From: Nemophila menziesii
Taxonomy: Eukaryota > Streptophyta > Magnoliopsida > Boraginales > Hydrophyllaceae
Assembly: GCA_029959085.1 (NCBI GenBank)
Contig: JARWIR010000014.1
Coordinates: 10,710,001-10,774,000, forward strand
Length of the DNA stretch: 64,000 bases
Direction: 5' to 3'
Shown: piece by piece, positions 56,295 to 64,000 of the stretch
Position numbering within the stretch: position 1 is the first letter of the stretch
Layout of the letters: each line of letters opens with the position of its first letter
The notes under the pieces: model-generated
What the model was told of the DNA's origin: nothing
The model's database searches: none
The model's input: the letters and a program-made list of their open reading frames with translations, nothing else
Position numbers and translations under genes: made by a program

Positions 56295-57405
56295 ATGCAA
56301 GAAGAGATTAGATCGGTTATGGAGTTACAATCTGCTAAAGCTAAAGATAAAGAGGAAGAAGCCACAAAAGAGCTGAAAAATAAAGTTGCACCTTCTGTGC
56401 AAGAAAAGAAAGAAGAAGAGAAGGTGGAATTTCCACCTACTGTTCAAACAATATCACCAACTATTCTTGATACAAATCCAAAGGTAGACATTGAACTCAA
56501 GACATTTGTAGAGGCGTATACTCTAGAAAATATCAACGCCCAAATGCTTGAGATTGCAAAGAAAGGGCTTACACCGCAACAAGTATTCACGCAAGTTATT
56601 CCAGAAAAAGAAGCGAGTGAAGTAGCCAGAAAATAGATTGTGGCTCATACTGAGAGAGTCTCGAGAAAAGTAGAGAAACAGTTACCATTAAAGCTCAAAG
56701 ATCCAGGAAGCTTTAATCTTCCTATTCAAATAAATGGTATGCTCAAGATAAAAGCTATGTCTTAGTGGGTTCAGGTGTGAATCTTATGCCAATGTCCGTG
56801 TTGTATAGACTTGGACTTCAAAAAGAAGTAAAAGCTCCAGTGAAGTTGCAGTTTGCTGACAACTCAGTTACCAAGACTTGGGGAACAGTGGAGGACGTAC
56901 ACGTCCGAACAGGTAGTATCACCATCCCTACTGACTTTGTTATACTTGATTTCGATGCAGATAAGCAGGTTTCAATTATAATTTGAAGGCCCTTCATGGA
57001 CACAAGCCAGAGCATTATCAACTTCCAGGAAGGGACAGTTACCCTTCATGCTAAAAACATATCCGAGACATTCCATGTCTGGGGAAAGAAACCGAGGAAG
57101 TTAGATCCCACCTTTCCTATCATCCACAGTCTTTCACATCACCGTGTCCCAGAAAATATCCACGCAAACTCTATGGATACTGGGCCAAAGATTTAGTTTG
57201 GGGTTGGTCATGAAGTTGTATGGAAAGCCGCAAACCAGAAAATAAGCCACGAAGTCACAAAGACTCATGGATGGGACTATACATAGTCACTAAGGTTGTT
57301 TCAGCTAAGGTGATAGAGATAAGGCCCAAGAGGGGCATTAAACGAAGGTTAGTAGACGTTCATAGCCTTGCTCGTTGCTGAGGAGGCTATAGTCGCAAAT
57401 CTTGA
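56295..57405 (+). pseudogene. Protease-integrase tail of element D2
   Basis: The acidic linker (KEEEATKELKNK, EKKEEEKVEFPP) and the pre-protease region are open at 56295-56636. A TAG at 56634 and a lost base near 56762 follow. The protease core is in another frame at 56765-56986 (GSGVNLMPMSV, WGTVEDVHVRTG, VILDFDADKQV), and the catalytic Asp is lost at the shift (ATGTCTTAGTGGGT). The integrase C-terminal-like tail follows (about 57190-57405), ending at TGA 57403. Same protease-tail junction as A, B and D1. Confidence 0.82.
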
Positions 57406-58368
57406 TAGAGGTAACACCTATAACTTTGAAAGACGTTAAATAAAAGTGTTGTATTGGAGACAACCCGCAATTTTTTTTTACGTTTTTATGTCTTTAAATT
57501 TTGTTTAGCTTAAGTCTTTTTGGTTGGTATTGCATTATTGAGAGAGTTATGAGTGTTTTTGATGTTCAAGTACTTAAGAAATTGAGTTAGGAAAAGAAAG
57601 GCGAAAATTCGGCGAAAACCAGACCACTTCTGCGGTACACCGCAGGAGAGGTCTGGTGCACCGCAGGTCAAAAAACCGTGGCGACGGTTTTCGCTACGGT
57701 ATATTTCCGAGAAGAAGCAAAAACCATATCGCGAAGCGCGAATACGGTCTGAACGTCAGATAGGTCTGGTGCACTGCACCAACCTTCCGGTGTACCGCAC
57801 CATTAAAAATTTGTGGCGACAGTTTTCTAATACGGTACAATTATGAGAGGAATACGACCAGCTATCCAAAACCGTATGGACACCTCGCGAATACGGTTTT
57901 TAAACGCTTAAGTCTGGTACACCCCACCGCACGTCTGGTGCACCGCACAGATCCATTTTTGAAGGGTTATATGATGGGATTTAAAGAAGAGGTTAGTTTT
58001 TACACAAATTATTCAATCCTTAAGTCTCTCTTTATTCCACAGCCCTCTCCTAACTCCATTAAAACATCATAAAACCGTTACCAAACATCAAAACACTACT
58101 CAATCACCATAAATTTACGTCCAATCCTTTCCCCACATCATTGTAGAGAAGATTCAACCATCCATATCATACCAAAAGACTTTGAATCCAAGAATCAAAA
58201 GCCTAAATTCAAAATTTTATCCATACCAATCAAAGAAGAATTCATCCTACCCATATAGAGAATAATCTTCATAACACCTTTCCTAACCCAAATAAAGCTT
58301 GTTCAACCTATATTCAAGAGTTTCAAATTTCAAGAGTGATCAAAGCTTTGAGTTGGAGGTCAATTAAG
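57406..58368 (+). other. Hairpin-rich spacer and ORF2 leader (element D2)
   Basis: The best-preserved hairpin spacer of the D subfamily: stems at 57672-57691 (AAAACCGT/ACGGTTTT), 57723-57748 (CCATATCGCG-AAG-CGCGAATACGG, one bulge) and 57868-57900 (AAAACCGTAT/ATACGGTTTT). GGTGCACCGCA and GGTACACCGC motifs lie between them. The leader is homologous to D1 and E. Confidence 0.72.
57868..57900 (+). other. Spacer hairpin AAAACCGTAT...ATACGGTTTT (element D2)
   Basis: A 10-bp perfect stem and 13-nt loop; counterpart of 49723-49755. Confidence 0.72.
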
Positions 58369-58751
58369 ATGACAAAAAGAACAAAAAAATTATCCACTGT
58401 TAGGGAGATGAATAAGAATCAAAGTAAGGTATTGGGTTCTAGTGAGAAGAAATCCATTGAGAAAAGTTCAAGCTCCAGTATAAAGGGAAAAACAGGTTCA
58501 GAAAGTAGAGGGAAGCTAGCTGTGGTAAATTCAAAAAGCAAAAAGGCTTCAACTTTAATAAGGAAGACACCACAACCTTTACAAATCGAGAGTCTTGTGC
58601 CTAAGATTAATGAAGCTTCCAAGGCAATGATAGCTTCAGCAGAGAAACACTTAACGGAACTTCCTTTGGCTTATAAGAGATTATTTGAAGAAGAGGTTGA
58701 AAAGGTGAATACAAGAGATTTATGGAGATGCGTGATAGATTTGGTTGGTAT
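58369..58751 (+). pseudogene. ORF2 of element D2, truncated by insertion
   Basis: The ATG at 58369 opens MTKRTKKLSTVREMNKNQ and stays open through SLVPKINEASKAMIASAEKH. A lost base near 58700 shifts the frame just before the GDRLGWYTFM-like block, and the reading is cut after TTGGTAT at 58751, where a minus-strand LTR begins. The same point in E continues as ACATTCATGTTGC, which fixes the insertion site. Confidence 0.8.
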
Positions 58752-59112
58752 TGGTGGGTCCTGGGGTGTTATAAAATTAAGTACTGAAAATAAAGGAACC
58801 ACAATACCGCAAGTGCACGTTTGTCCAAGTAATACTCCGATAAGTTGGGTTTCGTTCTCATGGATTGGACTAGTATAACTCAAGTGTTCAATAGATAAGA
58901 AGTAGTAATTGCTAATACGGAAAATAAAATATAAAAGATATTTGTTCTGTTTTGAGTTATTAAACTACTAGATGCAATGAAACAAATTACTGAAAGTAAA
59001 TACTAAAAGATTAAGACGCAAATATGAGCTATACTTGATTCTCGCTAGGGAATCACCTAAACTTATGTAATTATTGCTTTCTTTAAGGGCATAACTGATA
59101 TTTCTGTATTAG
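58752..59112 (-). repeat. Minus-strand gypsy LTR, left part
   Basis: It begins TGGTGGGTCCTGGGGTGTTATAAAA, the reverse complement of an LTR end and similar to the start of the solo LTR at 32946 (TGGTGGGGTCCTAGTGTGTT). GGTAT at 58747-58751 should be its target duplication. The LTR is interrupted at 59112 by the copia element. Whether only a solo LTR or a whole minus-strand element is present cannot be seen in this window. Confidence 0.75.
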
Positions 59113-59397
59113 TAATAATGAAGATATTTTGGGAGAATAATATGAGATATTATTGGGAGAATAATATGGGTAATAATGAAGATATTTTAGGAGGATAATA
59201 TGGGATATTATTGGGAGAATAATTAGTCAAGATATTCAAGATATTCAAGATATTCAAGATATTCAAGATATTGTAATTAGTCAATAATTAGGATTCTTTC
59301 CTTATTTTACATAGCTTATTGTACACACCATTGTACTATAAATACTCAATCAATACAAGCTTTATTCTCCACGCCAAATCATTCTTCTCACTTTACA
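59113..59397 (+). repeat. Copia 5' LTR
   Basis: 285 bp, from TAATAATGAAGATATTTT to CTTTACA. The first 58 bp are tandemly duplicated (59113-59170, then 59171 onward with small differences). A GATATTCAA unit is repeated about five times at 59231-59272. A TATA box (TATAAATA) lies at 59337-59344. The LTR start lacks the usual TG, probably TG changed to TA. Confidence 0.88.
59337..59344 (+). promoter_or_regulatory. Copia LTR TATA box
   Basis: TATAAATA about 60 bp before the LTR end, a usual position in short copia LTRs. Confidence 0.6.
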
Positions 59398-59408
59398 TGG
59401 TATCAGCC
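59398..59408 (+). promoter_or_regulatory. Copia primer binding site (initiator tRNA-Met)
   Basis: TGGTATCAGCC directly follows the LTR and matches TGGTATCAGAG, the standard plant copia primer site, at 9 of 11 positions. Confidence 0.85.
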
Positions 59409-59512
59409 TAAATTCCTGACCTAACTCTCCTCTCCCTCTTCTTATAATTTTCGTCCAAAACCCTCCTCACCCTCTTCAAAATTTCCGTCCTCTCTCTCCC
59501 ACCACCACTCTC

Positions 59513-60301
59513 ATGGCCTCGTCTAACCCCTTGCCCATTGCAACCATGATTAACATGGTCCCTGTGAAGCTTGACTCTTCCACCTATCTTCTCTGGGAGT
59601 GTCAAATCATTCACATGGCTGAGTGTTATGACCTTGTTGGCCATCTCGATGGCTCATCTCCTGAACCACCTCAATTGGTTACTGCTTCTGATGGGTCAAC
59701 ATCTCCCAATCCGGATTTTCTCGCCTGGAGCACAAAGGATCGCAAACTCCTATCAGTTATCTGGCACTCCTTATCACCAGATACATTAAAGGAGGTTCTC
59801 CGCTGCCATACATCAATTTCTTGTTGGACACGACTCCGATCTATCTATTCGGACAATTCTGAATCACGTTATCATCAGCTTCGTGATCAGTTGTACTCGC
59901 TTCATCGCGGGTCGCTCTCTGTGGAAGAATATGGGCGTCAATTTCGCAATCTCTGCGACCAACTTGCTGCCATCAACCGTCCGGTTGATGAATCAGATGA
60001 GATTCACTCATTTTTGCGTGGCCTTGGTAGTCAGTTCACCTCTTTTACTGACACCCGCCTTGCAATAAAGCCATCACCTTCGTTTCATGAATTGCTTAGC
60101 CAAGCTAAGCACTATGAGGCCCTGCTAGCTGTCAACGATCACACTGCCCCTGCTCCAGTTGCTTTTGCGGTTCAGCACAATCACCCTGGTCGTGCTCATC
60201 CACCTTCTTCAGCTCCTATGCCTCCGTTTTCGCCCAACAATAATCGCGGCAACAACAATAATCGTGGCCGTGGTCGTGGTAATCGTGGGCGTGGCAATCG
60301 T
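59513..60301 (+). CDS. Copia gag, open until a frameshift at the zinc knuckle
   Basis: The ATG at 59513 follows a pyrimidine-rich leader and begins MASSNPLPIATMINMVPVKL. Typical copia Gag landmarks are STYLLWECQI near the start, WTRLRSIYSDNSESRYHQLR in the middle, LSVEEYGRQFRNLCDQLA after it, and an Asn/Arg/Gly-rich basic region (NNNRGRGRGNRGRGN) before the knuckle. Correct frame ends near 60301; the frame then runs on out of phase to 60478. The knuckle CQICRGPHYADKC is in the pol frame at 60310-60348, one residue shorter than the usual CX2CX4HX4C. Gag forms the particle that packages element RNA. Confidence 0.88.
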
Positions 60302-62958
60302 CCACTCGCTGTCAAATCTGTCGTGGTCCGCATTATGCTGACAAGTGTCCCCAAAGGTATTCTAATGGCTCTAGTTATGACTCAACTGCCAATCTTGCTC
60401 AAACTTTTAGGGACACTTGCAATGTATCTCAAAATGCTTCAGATTGGTACTTGGATTCTGGGGTTACTGCGCACATGACCAACAACCCTGCCACTCTTGA
60501 CACCTCGGCTCCCTATAATGGTAATGGTTCAGTCATAGTCGGTAACGGGAATTCTTTATCAATCTCTTCTATTGGATCTTCTTCTTTTAATGATTCTGTT
60601 AATCTATTGGATGTACTTGTTGTTCCTCGATTGACGAAAAATCTGTTGTCTGTTAGTAAGCTTACGGCAGATTATCCCGTTGATATTTTAATGTCTAACG
60701 ACTCGTTCACTGTACAGACTCGGTCCAACAGACAGATTATAGCCAGGGGTCGACTTAAGGATGGCTTGTATGTCCTTGATCGCGGTGTTCCAGCTCTCGT
60801 TGCGGCGCTTCATAAATTTTTTACTAAAGCTAGTTATTCGTTGTGGCATCTGCGATTGGGGCATGTCCCTTCGTCAGTTATTTCTTTATTAAATAAACGT
60901 GGTCACTTGTCGACCACCTCGCTTTTACCGAATCCTCATGTTTGTTTGTCGTGTCAACTCGCAAAGAGTAAACGGTTGTCCTTTTTTTTGAATGAAAAGC
61001 GTTCCGCAAAAGTTTTGGATTTAATTCACTGTGATGTATGGGGTCCTGCGCCTATTATTAGCTCTGAAGGTTATAGATATTATGTGGTATTTGTGGATGA
61101 CTTCTCGCGCTTCTCCTGGCTCTATCCTATGCGAAAGAAGTCTGATTTTTATGACATTTTACTTAACTTTCACAGCTTTGTTTGCAATCAGTTCTCCAGT
61201 ACATTGAAGGTTTTCCAAAGTGACGGGGGTACTGAGTTCGTAAACTCCAAGGTACGTGCTTTCTTTGCGTCGTGTGGTGTTCACCACCGCATTTCATGTC
61301 CTTACACCCCTCAACAAAACGGGCGAGCTGAAAGAAAACATCGGCATATTACAGAAGCCGGTCTTTCAATGCTCTTTCATGCTCATCTCTCAGGTAGTTT
61401 CTGGTTTGACGCTTTTGCAACAGCAGTCTTTATTATCAACCGCTTGCCTTCGTCTGTATTACACGACATTTCGCCGTTTAAGGTGCTATTTGGGGTTGCA
61501 CCAAATTATGCCTTGTTAAGATCTTTCGGTTGTAGGGTATTTCCTTATTTACGGGATTATGCGGCTAATAAATTGGAACCACGCCGTAAGGCGTGCATTT
61601 TTCTCGGCTATAGTAGCTCACATAAAGGCTTTCGGTGTTTTGATCCAATCACTTCCAAGACTTATATCACTCGTCATGCTCAATTTGATGAGCATTATTT
61701 TCCGCTTGCTGAAGACTCCACTGCTTTATCTCAAGCCGAATTGGAAGTGTTTGAGTTCTTGGATCACATCCCGAATCCATCGCTATCTTCTCCGACTCTA
61801 TCAAGCATTTCTTCAGGGGATTTATTGCCGAACAGCGGACCCCATTATGCAGCAGCGCCGCTGCAGCACCCTTTGCCAAGCTGTAACGGCGCATCTTCGG
61901 CTCTCCCGCGCGCAAATTCGCCCAACTCCAATGCTTCAACTTCCATAGCTCCTGTTATTTTTGAAGACGATCCACCGCTTCATTCGCCATCACAAGATTC
62001 TTCGTCTCAACCACAACCACTCGTTCTTGAACCATCTGCTCCTGCCCAACACTCCATGACCACTCGTGCTCGAGCCGGAACTATCAAACCAAATCCCAAG
62101 TATCAGGTTAATCTTACTCATACTGCTTTATTAACTGCTATTGCTAATACCGATGTTCCTCGTGGCTTTAAGTCTGCGGCTAAATCACCTATCTGGTTAT
62201 CGGCAATGCAAGAAGAGATAGACGCTCTCCAGAATAATAACACTTGGGATTTGGTGCCTCGTCCTCCTGGGGCTAATCTGGTTGGTTCAAAATGGGTCTT
62301 CCGTACTAAGTTCAAAGCCGATGGCTCCATTGATAGACATAAAGCTCGGCTGGTCGCTCAAGGGTTCTCGCAAATCTACGGATCAGACTTCCACCATACC
62401 TTCAGCCATGTGGTCAAGTCTGCAACGGTCCGTGTTATTCTTGCTCTAGCGACAACTCACCACTGGTCTCTTCATCAGCTTGACGTCAAAAACGCCTTCC
62501 TCAATGGCGTTCTTGACAAACCAGTATACATGGACCAGCCCCCTGGCTTTGTAGACCTCTGTTTTCCATCACACGTGTGTCGTCTCAAGAAGGCTCTTTA
62601 CGGTCTTCGCCAGGCCCCTCTAGCCTGGTTTCAACGGTTCAGCTCGTATCTTCTTACATTGGGTTTTCGACAAAGCAAATCAGATCCATCATTATTCTAT
62701 TTTTGCCGTAATCGTGTCACACTATATTTGCTTCTCTACGTTGATGATATCATCATCACTGGCAACGATCCGTCCATTCTTCGAAGGTTCATTGCTCGTA
62801 CACACAAGGAGTTTAAATTGACCGATCTTGGTCCCCTTAGTTACTTTCTTGGCCTCGAGGTCACATACACTAATGGTGTCTTATTTCTCGGTCAAGCAAA
62901 GTATGCCAGTGACATCGTTAAACGAGCCGAGCTTCTTTATGCAAAGCCTGTTTCGTGA
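60302..62958 (+). CDS. Copia pol: protease, integrase, reverse transcriptase
   Basis: Long open frame (835 codons from 60451). The protease active site WYLDSGVTAHMT starts the readable part (Asp at 60454). The pre-integrase zinc finger follows (LWHLRLGHVPS, CLSCQLAKS). The integrase catalytic residues are Asp 61033, Asp 61222 and Glu 61330, giving DX35E spacing. A Pro/Ser-rich linker leads to RT, with LDVKNAFLNG (Asp at 62482) and YVDDIIITGN (Asp pair 62743-62748). All catalytic residues I can check are present. The frame ends at TGA 62956 right after AKPVS, where about ten or more residues usual in this family are missing before RNase H resumes. Confidence 0.93.
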
Positions 62959-63694
62959 TGGTGAGTCATTCCCTGATCCCACATTTTATCGCTCGCTCGT
63001 TGGGGCACTGCAATATCTCACGATTACCCGTCCCGACCTCTCCTATGCGGTGAATCAGGTTAGTCAATTTATGCAAGCACCTACTGACGTCCATTTTCAA
63101 GCAGTCAAGCGTATTCTTCGTTACGTCAAAGGTACAATCAATTTTGGTCTCACCTTCACTTCACGTTCCGACTCCTCGCTCATCGGTTATTCTGATGCCG
63201 ATTGGGCTAGGTGCGTCGACACACGGCGTTCCACCTACGGATATTCTATCTTTCTTGGTGGTAATCTCGTGTCTTGGAGCGCTAAAAAGCAACCTACAGT
63301 AGCTCGTTCCAGTTGCGAATCTGAATATCGGGCTATGGCCAATACTGCGGCTGAATTGATGTGGCTTTTTAATCTACTTTCTGAGCTTCGATCTGCACCA
63401 TCTTCACAAATTCAGCTGCTCTGTGATAACAAGAGTGCTATATTTCTCAGTCAGAACCCGGTGGCGCACAAACGCGCCAAACACATAGACTTGGATTATC
63501 ATTTTGTCCGAGAACTTGTCTCTTCCGGCAAGCTTGCAACACAGTTTGTTCCTTCCGATCTCCAGCTTGCAGACATTTTCACTAAGAGTTTGGCTCGCCC
63601 TACGTTTGAACTTCTTCGATCCAAGCTCTGCGTGCGTCCCCACCCCACGCTTCGCTTGACGGGGGGTAATAATGAAGATATTTTGGGAGAATAA
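62959..63694 (+). CDS. Copia RNase H domain, separated from RT by a frameshift
   Basis: Continues in another frame from DGESFPDPTFYRSLVGALQY. RNase H acidic residues are in place: YSDADWA (Asp near 63194), SSCESEYRAM, LLCDNKSAI and KHIDLDYHFVRE. LADIFTKSLARPTFELLRSKL closes the polyprotein as in other copia elements. The frame runs a few codons into the 3' LTR before its stop. A short out-of-frame deletion at about 62955 best explains the break. Confidence 0.9.
63655..63666 (+). promoter_or_regulatory. Copia polypurine tract
   Basis: GCTTGACGGGGGG lies directly before the 3' LTR start TAATAATGAAG. Confidence 0.75.
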
Positions 63695-63723
63695 TATGAG
63701 ATATTATTGGGAGAATAATATGG
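63667..63723 (+). repeat. Copia 3' LTR, first 57 bp
   Basis: Identical to 59113-59169, the first repeat unit of the 5' LTR, then abruptly different from 63724. Confidence 0.88.
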
Positions 63724-63977
63724 ATAATACAACTTCGTTCAGAATACGCTTTTTCTTCTTTCACAATTCTAGTTTACCTTTATTAGAACAAGGTGTAACA
63801 CTAAAGATTGAAGCTTTAAGGTGCCCGTAGTTCAACTGTCAAGGGCTACTTTCCTTTGTTACACCGGTTATAACTACCAGCTTCTTCAACTACTAAGGGA
63901 GGCAGAACGATCATAGAGAAGCGCGGAAGCTTCTTCTTTCCTAGGTTAATAAACATCTTAACTAGCTGCTTCAACAA
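63724..63977. other. 254-bp sequence interrupting the copia 3' LTR
   Basis: Not similar to the 5' LTR. No clear terminal inverted repeats or target duplication. At its right edge, ATGAAGATATTTTAGGAG resumes with the spelling of the second LTR unit (TTTTAGGAG), which favours an insertion into the LTR. The alternative is that it is a resumed piece of the minus-strand gypsy LTR, followed by another copia LTR copy. Confidence 0.5.
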
Positions 63978-64000
63978 GAACAATGAAGATATTTTAGGAG
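63978..64000 (+). repeat. Start of the second copia LTR unit at the window edge
   Basis: GAACAATGAAGATATTTTAG and the next three bases match 59171 onward with two substitutions at the edge. Cut by the end of the window. Confidence 0.7.

Larger units (their letters stand above)
52983..58751 (+). mobile_element. Element D2: non-autonomous Athila-type element, cut at its 3' side
   Basis: It begins with the LTR it shares with D1 and continues through primer site, gag, protease-integrase tail, hairpin spacer and the first third of ORF2, where a minus-strand LTR begins at 58752. The rest of ORF2 and the 3' LTR are not in the window; they should resume past the inserted elements. Confidence 0.85.
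59113..64000 (+). mobile_element. Ty1/copia LTR retrotransposon, young, nearly complete
   Basis: A 285-bp LTR, an initiator-Met primer site, gag, protease, integrase, RT and RNase H in copia order, then a polypurine tract and the start of the 3' LTR. The first 57 bp of the two LTRs are identical, so insertion is recent. Coding capacity is spoiled by only two changes: a one-base shift before the zinc knuckle and a shift with probable small deletion before RNase H. Short LTRs and total size fit the Ale/Retrofit group (tentative). The 3' LTR is interrupted at 63723, and the element probably continues beyond the window. Confidence 0.92.

Overview
The window is plant nuclear DNA, almost certainly from a eudicot. 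It is AT-rich and made almost entirely of LTR retrotransposons nested in, or joined to, one another, plus one Mutator-like DNA transposon that carries pieces of host genes. No intact host gene, rRNA or tRNA gene is visible. The plant call rests on the Athila-type Ty3/gypsy elements (primer sites resembling the complement of the plant tRNA-Asp 3' end), a Ty1/copia element with the usual initiator-Met primer site, and a gene fragment resembling the plant ubiquitin ligase UPL3.

Layout. 1-4436 is flanking DNA without a convincing gene. 4437-38499 is one outer Athila-type element (C) with 5-bp target duplications ATATG. A non-autonomous relative (B, 5742-25293, TSD CTTAC) sits inside its 5' LTR, and a third element (A, 6986-16761, TSD CTAAG) sits inside the 5' LTR of B. 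C also carries a minus-strand solo LTR (32946-34303) in its downstream ORF. Hand-counted LTR divergence falls from C to B to A, as the nesting order requires. 38505-41809 is flanking DNA containing a Mutator-like element (39367-41124, 9-bp TSD TTTTAGTTA) with internal tandem repeats and a chimeric captured ORF. 42050-58751 is a chain of the same non-autonomous family: a 5'-truncated unit E, an LTR, a full internal region D1, an LTR, then internal region D2, with neighbours sharing LTRs. D2 is cut at 58751 by a minus-strand gypsy LTR, which is itself interrupted by a young Ty1/copia element (59113 to the window end).

How the parts work together. C once encoded the full set gag, protease, RT, RNase H, integrase and a downstream ORF2. 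It is now broken by stops and frameshifts and has lost the first catalytic Asp of RT. A, B, D1 and D2 share a compact layout: Gag with a CCHC knuckle, an acidic linker, an aspartic protease fused directly to an integrase C-terminal-like tail, a GC-rich hairpin spacer, ORF2 and a long conserved 3' non-coding region. None has RT, RNase H or an integrase core, so they must have been mobilised in trans, plausibly by C-like partners. C and the non-autonomous family share spacer hairpins, a 3' hairpin and a long-range stem, which are candidate cis-acting RNA signals used by a common machinery.
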